From Deinococcus indicus (GTDB taxonomy: Bacteria; Deinococcota; Deinococci; Deinococcales; Deinococcaceae): a DNA stretch of 64,000 bases. Shown here piece after piece: positions 47,601 through 55,421 of this stretch. The notes beneath the pieces were generated by a model, which ran no database searches, was not told the origin of the DNA, and worked only from the letters and a program-made list of their open reading frames with translations. The stretch covers positions 1 to 64,000 of the forward strand of contig NZ_NHMK01000003.1 in NCBI RefSeq assembly GCF_002198095.1. Reading direction: 5' to 3'. Numbering within the stretch: position 1 is the first letter of the stretch; each line of letters opens with the position of its first letter. A program made the position numbers and the translations under genes.

Positions 47601-50600
47601 CTGTTCGGCGTCACGTTCGGCCTCTTGGGCTGCCTGCTTGCGGCTCTGGTACGCGGCGCCTTCCACCTGCAGCACGCCCGCCTTGGCCTTGCTCTCGCCC
47701 TGCCAGGCCTTCACGGCGTTGTCGGCCGCCAGGATGCGGGCCGCGTTGCCGCTGGCCTGCGCGGCCTCCTGGTCCTTGAGGAGTCGCAGGGCCTGCGCGC
47801 CGTGCCGGTTCAGGTCGGCCTGCGTGACGATGTAGTCCTCGGAGGTTTTTTTTAGGGTGCTCTGCGCGGCGTTGACGGCCGTGAGGGCACGGGCGTTGGT
47901 GTCGGACTTCTCGCCCCAGTCCTTGGCTTTCTCCTTCGCGCTGTCGAGGGCCTTGATCAGGGCGACGTTCTTGGGGTCGGCGTTGAGGGCCTTCTGGGCC
48001 TTGTCGATGGCGGCATTCAGGGCCTGGGCCTGGGCGATCTGAGCGGCAGTCAGGCCAGCGTACGCGGCAGCGGGCGGCGGGACCCCGGCCGGGGCTTTCT
48101 CGGTACCCAGCACCTGCGGGACGCTGACGAACCCGGCGACGGTGCCGAGGCTGCTCATCTTCTCGGTGCTGACGACGCCGCGACCGTTCTGCACGCCCCA
48201 CTGGTTGTTGCCGCGCACCATGTCCACGCCGTTCTGTTTCCCGACGTAGATCCCGATGTGGTTGTCGTCGTAGATGACGACGTCGCCGGGTTTGAGTTTG
48301 CTCATGTCGCGGTTCAGGACGCCTGACGCGATGGCCTTGTTCTTGACGACGTCGGCGGACGCGCCGCCGAACAGCTTCTCGATTTCCTTGCTGGCGGCCG
48401 GGTCGGCCTTCTGCAAGGTGAGCTTCACCCAGCGGGCGCACCAGCCGGCCACGGTGTCCGCGACGTTGTTGCCGGTCTTACCGAGGAGGGCCTGTCCGAC
48501 AATGTCGCTCCGCAAGCCCTCCAGGGTGCCGGTGGCGATGGGCGTTCCTGTCGCAGGCGCGAGGGGTCCGGTAGGATTCTTGATGCCAGCCTGGAAGCGT
48601 GCGTCGTTCTCAAGAGCGAGCTTGAGCCACTCCGCGTAGTTCCGCTCGATGTCCTTTCGCTGGGCGAGGGCGCCGCCGGGCGTGTTCGGCGTTTCGATCA
48701 GCCCGCCGCGCTGAAGGGACTGCTGCAGCGCGGACACGTTCATCTGCTGGCCTATAGCCATGCCGCCCGCGATGGGCATGCCGAGCAGGCTCAGGATGTT
48801 CCCGGTGGCGTTGTCTCCGGGGGTGAACAGGACACTGAGTTTCACGGTCCCGGTCTCTTTCATCTGCTGGAGCTTCTCGAACAGGGTTCCGAGATCCTTG
48901 AGCAGCGGGGTCATGGTGTTCGTCAGGAAGCTGGCCAGGGGGTCCGCGAAGGTCTTCACGAACTCGCCGCCGGCTTCTGCGAACGCGTTCTTCACGCGAT
49001 TCATGGCGGGCGCGACGCCCTGCTGCATGGTTTCGCTGTACTCGATCAGGTACCCGTTGCTGTCCTGGACCTGCGCGCCGTACTTCTTCCAGTCGCCGGT
49101 CAGGTTGATCACGGCGGCCGCGGCGCGGTTGTCCATCAGACTGCTGACGGTGCGCAGGGCCTCGCCGTTTCCGGAGAGGGTGCCGGTGGTCTTGTCGACC
49201 ACGATGCCCATGCCGCGCATCTTCACGCCGAGGTCGATCATGATGTCACCGGCCGGGCGGGCCTTCCCAGCGGCGTCATCAATGTCAATTCCGAGGCCTT
49301 TCAGAACACCCTGGCCCTTGAGTGTGATGTCGGCCAGGGCGGAGAGCGCGGCGCGCAGGCCGTTGGCGCCCACGTCGGCGGCGGACATGCCCTTGTTGTC
49401 GAGTTCGACCAGCATGCCGAGCAGGTCGTACATCTCGATTTTCGCCTGGTAACCGGTGCCGCCGACGATGCCCAGGCCGATGCTGAGGTCGTTGGCCGTG
49501 CCGGCGGCGAGGTTGCCGGACTTCGCGAGCATATCGCCCACGCGGGCGGCCTCGCCGATGTCCTTGCTGTACTGGCGGATGTTCTTCAACAGCAGGCCGC
49601 TGGCGTCGTTCAGGCCGATCTGTTCTGCGGCGGCAAGGCGGCTGCTGCTGGCCATCAGTGTCAGCGCGGAGTCCGCGTCGACGCCCGCTTTGATGGTGTC
49701 AGCGAGGCTGTTGACCAGGTCCCCGCGACTGAACGATTCTCCGACGAGGCCGAGCTTCTCCTGGAGGCTCTTGACGCTGTCCTCAATGGCTCCAAGGTCC
49801 TTGACGCCGTTGGCCTGGAGGATGTTGAGGCCCTGCTGGAGTTTCTTGATCTCGCCCATGCCGGTGGCGCCCAGGGCGACGAGCGCACCGCCCGCCATGA
49901 GACCGGCCGCGCCGACCCCGGCCATGGCGAGCGCAGCGGGTCCGGCGGTCGCCTGGATGGACCGGAACATGGCGACCATGGCGGCGCCCTGGGCGACGAT
50001 CATCCCGAACTGCCCGCCCAGCGCACTGAAGCTGTTCACGACGCCGCCGCTGAGGCCAGCGTGGTTGATGTTGCCGTTGATGGTGTTCGCCTCGCGCGCC
50101 AGGCGCTGGAGTTCGCGGTTGACCTGCCCGAGCTGCTGCACGGTGAGCTCGCTACTGGAGCGGATGGCCTGGAGGCGCGCGATGATCGTGGCGGACGCGG
50201 CGCTGTACGTGGCCTGCGCGGCGTTGAACGCGGCGCTGTTGCGGTCGACGCCAGCGGTGGCCTGGTCGAACGCGGCGCGCATGGCTCCGGCGTCGGTCCG
50301 GATTCGCTGCAGGGTGTCGGTGTTGATGCTGCGCAGGCTGCGGGTGATGCGGGTGATCCCGGCGTCCGCCTGCGCGAACTCGCGCGTGCCGACGCCAGCG
50401 GCGGCCGCTGCGGCCTGAAGGCGGGTCTGCACGGCGGTCAGCTCACGGGCGTAGTCGGCCGCGTTGATCTGGCCTCGCGTCCAGAGGTTGTTCAGGCGCT
50501 CCAGTTCCGCGAGGTCGGCGCGGGTGGCCGGGTTGAGCCCTCCGCTGCCGCCCGCTCCGCCACCGCCGGGCGGAGTAGGACCAGGACCGGGGCGTGGGCC

Positions 50601-51032
50601 GGCGCCGAGCGCGCGCAGCTGGCTGATCAGGGATTGCAGGGCGAGGATGTTGGTGTGGATGTCGCTGTTCAGGGCGCTGAGGGCCGTGGTGTTCACGGTG
50701 ACCACGTACTGGGTGTTCGTGCCGATGCTGCCCAGCAGGGCCCGCAGGGTGTTGACGTCGTTCTGCACCTGCGCCTGGTCCGCGACCTTGACCTTCAGGT
50801 TCACGGTGCGGCTGCTCAGGCGCCGGAGCTCCTGGTCAAGCGCGGCCGTGTCGAATCTCAGGCGGACGGTGGCGGTCTTGTCACGCAGGTTGCCCAGCAC
50901 GTCGCCGTTCCGTTTGATCTGGTCCTGCACGCGCAGGAGGTCGGTCAGGCTCCGCTGGAATCGCTCCAGGCCGGCCACGCCGGTGCTGCGGGCGGCGAGG
51001 GTGTACGTGACGGTGCGGGTCGCTGCGGTCAA
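44679..51032 (-). CDS. Tape measure protein with NlpC/P60-type domain, 2117 aa
   Basis: It sets tail length and passes through the tail during DNA injection. The TTG at 51032 is chosen because AGGAGGT lies 9 nt upstream; an ATG nine codons earlier lacks such a site. Coiled N-terminal segments, then a hydrophobic glycine-rich part (about 385-430), a TP901-type core (GLGIVGGTGYQAKIEMYDLL) and long Arg/Ala/Gln-rich coils. An embedded peptidase at about 860-980 shows the Cys (AGWCARWVKLTL), DVVIYDDNHIGIYVG (His) and a following strand, as in NlpC/P60 amidases. It probably cuts peptidoglycan during entry. Confidence 0.9.
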   Translation of the reverse strand: MTAATRTVTYTLAARSTGVAGLERFQRSLTDLLRVQDQIKRNGDVLGNLRDKTATVRLRFDTAALDQELRRLSSRTVNLKVKVADQAQVQNDVNTLRALLGSIGTNTQYVVTVNTTALSALNSDIHTNILALQSLISQLRALGAGPRPGPGPTPPGGGGAGGSGGLNPATRADLAELERLNNLWTRGQINAADYARELTAVQTRLQAAAAAAGVGTREFAQADAGITRITRSLRSINTDTLQRIRTDAGAMRAAFDQATAGVDRNSAAFNAAQATYSAASATIIARLQAIRSSSELTVQQLGQVNRELQRLAREANTINGNINHAGLSGGVVNSFSALGGQFGMIVAQGAAMVAMFRSIQATAGPAALAMAGVGAAGLMAGGALVALGATGMGEIKKLQQGLNILQANGVKDLGAIEDSVKSLQEKLGLVGESFSRGDLVNSLADTIKAGVDADSALTLMASSSRLAAAEQIGLNDASGLLLKNIRQYSKDIGEAARVGDMLAKSGNLAAGTANDLSIGLGIVGGTGYQAKIEMYDLLGMLVELDNKGMSAADVGANGLRAALSALADITLKGQGVLKGLGIDIDDAAGKARPAGDIMIDLGVKMRGMGIVVDKTTGTLSGNGEALRTVSSLMDNRAAAAVINLTGDWKKYGAQVQDSNGYLIEYSETMQQGVAPAMNRVKNAFAEAGGEFVKTFADPLASFLTNTMTPLLKDLGTLFEKLQQMKETGTVKLSVLFTPGDNATGNILSLLGMPIAGGMAIGQQMNVSALQQSLQRGGLIETPNTPGGALAQRKDIERNYAEWLKLALENDARFQAGIKNPTGPLAPATGTPIATGTLEGLRSDIVGQALLGKTGNNVADTVAGWCARWVKLTLQKADPAASKEIEKLFGGASADVVKNKAIASGVLNRDMSKLKPGDVVIYDDNHIGIYVGKQNGVDMVRGNNQWGVQNGRGVVSTEKMSSLGTVAGFVSVPQVLGTEKAPAGVPPPAAAYAGLTAAQIAQAQALNAAIDKAQKALNADPKNVALIKALDSAKEKAKDWGEKSDTNARALTAVNAAQSTLKKTSEDYIVTQADLNRHGAQALRLLKDQEAAQASGNAARILAADNAVKAWQGESKAKAGVLQVEGAAYQSRKQAAQEAERDAEQADRDAERAAAEAKRRAEEQAALRARIANELRQMSIQQAADALARTRELNQQELAVFKGTSAQRLALIERQARDEEAARIRVAAATRDKALADARNGEAQLRPGREAAANRAYDQAVLEAGGARTQTTTQAREKEAQAVRDLRGQYSQLADSIRQQAEAGTFDAEARQKAVKEFNALGRAAKVAGLDTDQYITGARKSVWGLVGAAEEATFRMGMLTNGGAIVDPNTGELLYKTEEEVRGIGVAAEDAADSYYDLGAAIDVVGQFSRSELADLIQQSGLAADEAERLQAAWDAIYDSIDTGPQLPDNLQGRGVPDVASLDPDDPATGNLTDAEAQSLRDRMDALNLAEVQAILDELDPSGTGETPLVKLMREYLNDQANAITDGLLASGAMSQRQGIDADGNATTTEAFPTDAEVRGIGVPAEDAAESYFDLENAIQNVLTLPWDELNALLTASGLEPDQIQAITAGWREFHQAGQEIAAMDEARTPAVETLTALMDGFAAGEMGMDGFRAGLAAVRAELQVLADAGDETAKRLLSLVDDTVKGTRDLEDAVADGAAQGLEQRRAQRLISERQYINERERLTVEGAQRTFEREIEGLVEGTPAYRAAQQRLENARTQAAADGVASREQLQQQELQSLNGYINKAGAILGKFTEGDDGNVIGYLVKNAQLGVEAFGQFLAGDFVGMAMTTVEWLMNIGDAFENLSPDMKAWKKDLAEVAKLQREAAGQAKYNGWLENPYYKDLQADANARDQMANSKWYQRAWWGITGGGPKMLDEATAKFKIKAATIFDQLGSELGNTFESSLLEGFDMGDFSKVSEKIERGLNQFAARLVIQGILAQSKVAALSKAYAEARARGESGDSEMADLRAEIKAVTGTAQDALSGLEGYGAGAEDGGTAANAASSPVTGATFIVANSSKIDLFDATVTRIDAMYMRHEVILTRHGEVLTRHIDALERLMRDGIPLIDSSGNYRGAFR

Positions 51033-51060
51033 GTGGAGGCCACCTCCTCGGTGGTGCATG

Positions 51061-51084
51061 GAAAAGCCGCCCGTGGGGGGCGGC
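51061..51084 (-). terminator. Hairpin with U-run upstream of the tape measure gene
   Basis: GCCGCCC (51066-51072), 5-nt loop and GGGCGGC (51078-51084), followed on the - strand by TTTTC. It lies between the tail chaperones and the tape measure, so it would weaken read-through into that gene or protect it from the + strand insert. Confidence 0.6.
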
Positions 51085-51103
51085 GTCCGTGTTAGAAGGG
51101 GGC

Positions 51104-51463
51104 GTGGAAACGACGTTCTATGAGGGTCCGGGGGTGACGGTCACGCAAACGCGGTTCGTGTCGGGCCGGGAGACGTACGCGATTGCGGGGATCACGTCCG
51201 TGTCGGTGGCGCGTGAGCCGACGCTATGGACGGGTCCGGCGCTGCTGATCATCGCGGGGCTGGCCGCGTGGGCGTCGAGTTCGTGGATGATCGGCGTGCC
51301 GGCCGTGATGGTCGGGGTGCTGTGGGGCCTGTTGCAGCCGCGTGACTGGGTGGTCAGCATCCGGACTGCGTCGGGTGAGGTGAAGGCCCTGACGGATCGG
51401 AGTGAGAAGCGCGTGCAGGCCGTGGTGGACGCTATCAGCCGGGCGATTGTCGCGCGGGGGTAG
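51104..51463 (+). CDS. DUF6232-like membrane protein on the opposite strand, 119 aa
   Basis: The GTG at 51104 follows GAAGGGG closely; a GTG at 51089 is an alternative. The N-terminus YEGPGVTVTQTRFVSGRETY, AIAGITSVSV resembles DUF6232 (beta strands in front of two membrane spans). The spans are ALLIIAGLAAWASSSWM and VPAVMVGVLWGLLQ, and the C-terminus is VVSIRTASGEVKALTDRSEK. It is the only + strand gene in the 39-63 kb late block, a typical moron expressed independently. The function is unknown. Confidence 0.7.
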   Translation: METTFYEGPGVTVTQTRFVSGRETYAIAGITSVSVAREPTLWTGPALLIIAGLAAWASSSWMIGVPAVMVGVLWGLLQPRDWVVSIRTASGEVKALTDRSEKRVQAVVDAISRAIVARG

Positions 51464-51465
51464 CG

Positions 51466-51642
51466 TCAGCTTTTGGGTTTGTTGCTGAGGTCCCAGGCTT
51501 CGCGGTAGGCGCTGCGGCCCTGCGCGAACGTCCACACGGCTGCCTGCCACGCGAGTTCATCGACGTAGCAGTGCGCGACCTGCAGGGCGGGGCTGCCGTA
51601 CCCGCCGCCCATGCCGCCGCTGCTCATGGCGTGGAGGGTCAT
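51466..51642 (-). CDS. Second tail-chaperone ORF (gpT-like), 58 aa
   Basis: It starts at an ATG that overlaps the upstream stop (ATGA). It reads MTLHAMSSGGMGGGYGSPAL, QVAHCYVDELAWQAAVWTFA, then a charged end. The frame also reads coherently for 14 codons before the ATG (IAGLTQRELRAAMT) inside the previous gene in the -1 frame, back to a TGA. Phages often fuse these two frames by ribosomal frameshifting. No classical slippery heptamer is seen, so coupled reinitiation is equally likely. Confidence 0.6.
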   Translation of the reverse strand: MTLHAMSSGGMGGGYGSPALQVAHCYVDELAWQAAVWTFAQGRSAYREAWDLSNKPKS

Positions 51643-52142
51643 GGCGGCACGGAGTTCCCGCTGGGTGAGTCCGGCGATTCAGGTACCTCCCGGCCCCACG
51701 TGACCAGTTCGCGGGCCAGGGCGGTCCGGTACGGTCCGAGGATGGTCCCGGCGTCCTCGAAGGTGGGGCTGAGCATGCCGAGGTCGAGGAGGGCTTCCTC
51801 GACGGCGATTTCCAGGGCGACGGTGTGGGCGCGCCATTCGCCGTCGTCGGGCAGGGTGTCGTCGAAGGGCGCGGGGTCGCCGGGTTTGTGACTGGCCGCT
51901 TCGGCGGCAGCCAGGGCTTTCTGCGCCTCGGCGTTGAACCAGTTCGCGTACGCGTAGTACCCGTCGCGGCCCAGCGCGGCGTACAGCAGGTTCGCGCGAA
52001 TGTCGCGGGCCGGCACGCGGGCCAGGAGGAACGCGAGGGCGCCGGGCGTGCCGGGCGGGACGCTGCGGGCGGTGTCGCCGTCGGCGAGCAGGTGGACGGT
52101 GCGGGTGTTCTGTGCCCGGAGGGCGGCGAGGGTTTCGTTCAT
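51639..52142 (-). CDS. Tail assembly chaperone-like protein, 167 aa
   Basis: It lies between the tail-tube gene and the tape measure, the standard position. A helical, acidic protein (ANLLYAALGRDGYYAYANWF, RAHTVALEIAVEEALLDLGM) with a low-complexity end (VPESPDSPSGNSVPP). It probably coats the tape measure before tail assembly. It overlaps the small second ORF. Confidence 0.65.
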   Translation of the reverse strand: MNETLAALRAQNTRTVHLLADGDTARSVPPGTPGALAFLLARVPARDIRANLLYAALGRDGYYAYANWFNAEAQKALAAAEAASHKPGDPAPFDDTLPDDGEWRAHTVALEIAVEEALLDLGMLSPTFEDAGTILGPYRTALARELVTWGREVPESPDSPSGNSVPP

Positions 52143-52217
52143 GGGCCTGCCTGTGTGTGGTCGGTGACGGCCCGCGATGGCGTCACCGGTGAGCAGGACG
52201 CGCGCCCCATGGTCGGC

Positions 52218-52244
52218 GGGCAGCGCGCGCCCTGTCGCGGGCGG
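52218..52244. repeat. 27-bp direct repeat, copy 1
   Basis: An identical 27-bp GC-rich sequence (starting GGGCAGCGCGCGCCC) occurs again at 52525-52551. The two copies flank the small gene at 52302. Confidence 0.75.
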
Positions 52245-52258
52245 AAGGTCAGGGTCTT

Positions 52259-52307
52259 ATGGCTCCGCTGGGCAGTCCAGCCGCGCCCTCCTCGAGGAGG
52301 TTCATGC
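52259..52307 (-). pseudogene. Fragment of an HK97-gp10-like gene
   Basis: 49 bases match 54434-54482 at 43 positions. On the - strand both encode MNLLEEG(A/T)AGLP(S/G)GAIR. Here the frame then meets a stop and a shift, after which LTFRPRQG resembles the continuation (LTFRL) of the intact gene. It is a remnant of a duplicated gene. Confidence 0.6.
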
Positions 52308-52487
52308 AGGAAGGCCTCGTTCCGGAGGGCGCATGAGGTCGGCCAGGACTCGCCGGAGGCCCGCTTCCGGGTGCGGGTCGCCCAGCTGGTGCAGGGCGTC
52401 CAGCAGCAGGTCGGCCGAGATGCAGGCAGCGTGGGCGTCGGCGGCGCGGCGCTCCAGTTCGGCAGCGATGACATGGGGTGAAATCAT
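52302..52487 (-). CDS. Small helical protein, 61 aa
   Basis: AGGAG lies 5 nt before the ATG at 52487. It reads MISPHVIAAELERRAADAHA, ACISADLLLDALHQLGD and a basic end. It lies between tail tube and chaperone genes, flanked by the 27-bp direct repeats. The function is unknown. Confidence 0.55.
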   Translation of the reverse strand: MISPHVIAAELERRAADAHAACISADLLLDALHQLGDPHPEAGLRRVLADLMRPPERGLPA

Positions 52488-52524
52488 GACTCTCCTGTTG
52501 GGTGGTAACCCCGCGCACGAAAAG

Positions 52525-52551
52525 GGGCAGCGCGCGCCCTGTCGCGGGCGG
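52525..52551. repeat. 27-bp direct repeat, copy 2
   Basis: Identical to 52218-52244. It lies just after the tail-tube stop codon on the - strand. Confidence 0.75.
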
Positions 52552-52563
52552 GGGGGGTCAGGG

Positions 52564-53535
52564 TCAGGTGTCTTTGGTCTTGATGCTGAACGGGCTGACG
52601 CCGGGCGTCTGGTTGCGGGCGCGGAGCGTGGCGGTCGTGCGGACCCGGCCGGGGCTGACGGGCACTTCGCGGGCGCTGACCTGCACCTGGGCGGTGATCT
52701 CGATCAGTTTGGTGGTGCCGACGGCGAGTTTCCAGACGAGGGTGGTGAAGGCCTTGCTCTTGCCGAGCGCGAGGATGGCTTCGACGGGCCGGGCGAAGCT
52801 CATGCCGAATTCCGCGCCGATGGGCTGCTCGCTGGGCGCGAAGCCGCTGACGAACTCGCCGTTGGCGGGCAGGGGTTCGACGGGGTTGTACAGGCGGGCG
52901 GTGCTGGTGCTGTCGGGGACGTAGGAGATGCCGCCGATGGTGACGGTGTGTTCCAGTCGGCCCAGGCCGCCGCTGTAGCCGGGGATGACGGGCACGATGG
53001 GCGCGAAGGGCGCGATGGGCGCACCTTCGGGGTGCCGGACGCCCTTGGCTGCGTGGAAGGAGTACTGGGCGGTGACGTACTCGGTGCGCTGCTCAGGGAC
53101 GGTCAGGAGCATCTCGTGCAGCTGGCCGTCGGTGATCTGCACGTGGCCGGCGCCGGGGACGTACCACTGACCGCTGAACGCGGTGAGCGGGAAGTACTCG
53201 GCCCACTGGGTGCTGTCGACGGGCGTGATGACGCCCTGCGCGTCCGGCGTGCCGAACATGGCCTTCATGGCCAGGATGACGTCGGCGGCGGTCGCTTCGG
53301 TGGTGACGCTGCGGCCCTGGTAGTCGCTGCCGGCGTACTCGGCGGGGTTCTCGAACGCGTTGCCCCGGAAAGCCTGGCTCATGCGTTCCAGGTCGTCGGG
53401 CAGGAAGCCGCTGCCGCCCGTTTCGCGCAGGAAGTGGGTGGGGGGGACGTACACGCCGGGTTCGGTCTGGAGGGCCATGCCGAAGTGGCCGCGGCGGCCC
53501 TGGTTGCGGATGGCGGTGTTGGCGGTGAAGGTCAT
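52564..53535 (-). CDS. Major tail tube protein, 323 aa
   Basis: It starts MTFTANTAIRNQGRRGHFGM, ALQTEPGVYVPPTHFLRETG, typical of siphovirus tube proteins that begin with a short strand and a loop. A mostly beta pattern follows to VQVSAREVPVSPGRVRTTAT. Its position after head-tail connector genes and before the chaperones supports the call. The specific family cannot be fixed by eye. It overlaps the next upstream gene by 4 bases. Confidence 0.7.
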   Translation of the reverse strand: MTFTANTAIRNQGRRGHFGMALQTEPGVYVPPTHFLRETGGSGFLPDDLERMSQAFRGNAFENPAEYAGSDYQGRSVTTEATAADVILAMKAMFGTPDAQGVITPVDSTQWAEYFPLTAFSGQWYVPGAGHVQITDGQLHEMLLTVPEQRTEYVTAQYSFHAAKGVRHPEGAPIAPFAPIVPVIPGYSGGLGRLEHTVTIGGISYVPDSTSTARLYNPVEPLPANGEFVSGFAPSEQPIGAEFGMSFARPVEAILALGKSKAFTTLVWKLAVGTTKLIEITAQVQVSAREVPVSPGRVRTTATLRARNQTPGVSPFSIKTKDT

Positions 53536-53798
53536 GCGGTCTCCTCGGCGGGCGCGGTGGCCTCGTCTTCAACGGGCGCAGTGGCTTTGGCGGTCGTCCG
53601 TTCGAAGTGCCCGGTTTTCAGGATGGCCTGGGCGTGGGCGGCGCTGTCGGGCGCAATGACGATGCCAGGGGCCACCTGCACGGGCGGGTAGCCTTTCAGG
53701 GGGACGACGCCGGTGGTCTGACTGGTGTAAGCGAGGTTCTCGCCGCGCGGCTCCGGGGTTTTCTGGGCGGCTGCCGGTTCGGGCTTGGTCTTGGTCAT
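53532..53798 (-). CDS. Small tail-region protein, 88 aa
   Basis: Low-complexity ends (Pro/Ala/Glu) flank a short central domain (VVPLKGYPPVQVAPGIVIAP). It could be an accessory of the tail tube or terminator. It starts in an ATGA-type overlap with the upstream gene. Not recognised. Confidence 0.55.
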   Translation of the reverse strand: MTKTKPEPAAAQKTPEPRGENLAYTSQTTGVVPLKGYPPVQVAPGIVIAPDSAAHAQAILKTGHFERTTAKATAPVEDEATAPAEETA

Positions 53799-54250
53799 GG
53801 GGTCTCCGTGATGGTCAGGTCGACCTCGAGGGTGAAGTCGAACGCGAGGGTCAGGACGGGCGGGAGGCCCGCTTCGACCGGGACGGGGTTCAGGAACCAG
53901 TTGCTGGGCGCGCCGCCCAGACCCCGGAATGCGGGGTTGCCCTGCACGTCGGGGAGGCGGTCGAAGCTGGTCAGCGCGCGGAACACGGCCGCCTCGTCCT
54001 TGAACGTTTTGCTCTGGTCGGTTTCGGCGGCGTAGTGCACGGCGATGTAGCCCTGGTACGCGCGGGGCACGAGCAGGCCGCCGCTGCCCCAGCCGCCGCC
54101 GGGGCTGTCCTGGCCGGCCGTGATCACGAACTCGGACGTCCCGCCCCTGAGTTCCTTGCTGGCGAGCGGGCGGGGCGTCAGGCCGGGCAGGTTCGCCTGG
54201 GTCCTGACGTGCTGGTACAGCAGGCGGAACAGTGGGGCGGGGTCGATCAC
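53795..54250 (-). CDS. Tail terminator/completion-type protein, 151 aa
   Basis: The GTG start at 54250 overlaps the upstream stop. Helix-first layout (PAPLFRLLYQHVRTQANLPG) then strands (YQGYIAVHYAAETD, VLTLAFDFTLEVDLTITET) fits small tail-completion proteins. Gene order after the gp10-like gene supports this. The assignment is by position and general shape. Confidence 0.6.
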   Translation of the reverse strand: MIDPAPLFRLLYQHVRTQANLPGLTPRPLASKELRGGTSEFVITAGQDSPGGGWGSGGLLVPRAYQGYIAVHYAAETDQSKTFKDEAAVFRALTSFDRLPDVQGNPAFRGLGGAPSNWFLNPVPVEAGLPPVLTLAFDFTLEVDLTITETP

Positions 54251-54723
54251 GGGGTCTCCAGTGCGAAGTTCACGAACGCGGGGATCAGGTTGGTGGCCTG
54301 CAGGGCGGCGTCGCGGACCATGTGACGGGGCCGCAGTCGCACCTGTCGGACCCGCACCCAGTTCCCGGTGGCCTCCGCGCCGTCCCAGGGGTTCCGGAGT
54401 CGGAAGGTCAGCCACTTGCCACGCCGGGGCCGGATGGCTCCGCCGGGCAGTCCGGCTGTACCTTCCTCGAGGAGGTTCATGCCGGGGCCGGTGGCGCTGA
54501 TGCTGCTGCCGGCGCTGGTGTGGGTGGCGGTGACGCTCTGGCGGGCCGCGCCGGTGCGGGCGGTGAGGTAGCGGGTCATGGGGCCGCCGCCGACGTACTC
54601 GCGCAGTCGCTCGGCGGCCGCGTCGGCCCAGCGGGCGTTGACCTCGGCCGTGACGCGGTCGGGCAGTTGCTGTTCCACGTCACGGATCAGGGCGCGCAGG
54701 TCCCCCTGGATGTTCAGGGTCAC
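54247..54723 (-). CDS. HK97-gp10-like neck/tail protein, 158 aa
   Basis: The GTG start at 54723 overlaps the previous stop. N-terminal helices (GDLRALIRDVEQQLPDRVTA), then RTGAARQSVTATHT and FRLRNPWDG, match the gp10-like pattern of a long helix followed by a beta sandwich. It joins head and tail. A broken second copy of its central part lies at 52259-52307. Confidence 0.7.
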   Translation of the reverse strand: MTLNIQGDLRALIRDVEQQLPDRVTAEVNARWADAAAERLREYVGGGPMTRYLTARTGAARQSVTATHTSAGSSISATGPGMNLLEEGTAGLPGGAIRPRRGKWLTFRLRNPWDGAEATGNWVRVRQVRLRPRHMVRDAALQATNLIPAFVNFALETP

Positions 54724-55421
54724 TGGTTCCACCACGGGTCGATGGCGGGGGGCGTGACGGGCACGCCGGGGTCGGGGGTGGGGTCGTTGCCGGGCGTGGG
54801 GGCGCGCGCGCCGGTGCGTCCGCGCCAGCTGAGGCCGAGGGTGTCGCCGAGCGTGTCCCGCTGGATGGGCGGCACGACCTCGTACTCGTCGCCGTCCGTG
54901 GTGCTGATGACGGTGCCGGGGTCGAGGGTCACGCCGGGCGGCAGGTGCGCGCGGTGGCTGTCGTCCACGCTGGCGGCCAGGTCGTTGCCGGACTGCGCGC
55001 CGCCGGGGAGCGTGGCGGTCGCCTGGACGCGCAGGCGGACGCTCTGGCCTGCGGCGGTCGCCTGAACCGGGTAGGCGCGGGCGTCCACGAGTCGGCAGAC
55101 GCCGACGCTCCGGCCGGTGTACTGGCTTTCGTCGCTCCATACGCCAAACACCAGCTGCCCGCCCTGATGGGGGACGCTGGTGCCGGGAGTGGGTTCGCTC
55201 TGCCCTGGCGCGAGACGAAGAAGGCGCAGACTGGCGGGCATCGGGTCCGTCTGGAGTTTCAGGAGACCGCGTCCGCCGTTGCCCCGGTTCGGGTCCCTCA
55301 CGCCGAACTGCCGGGTGATCCCGTCCGACCAGACGGCGCGCAGCGGGTAGCGCAGGGCGTTCAGGTCCGCATCCGAGTCCACGGACGCCACGGCGGCCTG
55401 CACGTCGTCCAGGAGGCTCAT
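54720..55421 (-). CDS. Head-tail connector-region protein, 233 aa
   Basis: A strand-rich protein with SVRLRVQATATLPGGAQSGN and GTVISTTDGDEYEVVPPIQ, ending in a Pro-rich tail. Located between two connector-type genes, it may be a head-completion or stopper protein. The family is not recognised. Overlaps on both sides. Confidence 0.55.
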   Translation of the reverse strand: MSLLDDVQAAVASVDSDADLNALRYPLRAVWSDGITRQFGVRDPNRGNGGRGLLKLQTDPMPASLRLLRLAPGQSEPTPGTSVPHQGGQLVFGVWSDESQYTGRSVGVCRLVDARAYPVQATAAGQSVRLRVQATATLPGGAQSGNDLAASVDDSHRAHLPPGVTLDPGTVISTTDGDEYEVVPPIQRDTLGDTLGLSWRGRTGARAPTPGNDPTPDPGVPVTPPAIDPWWNQ

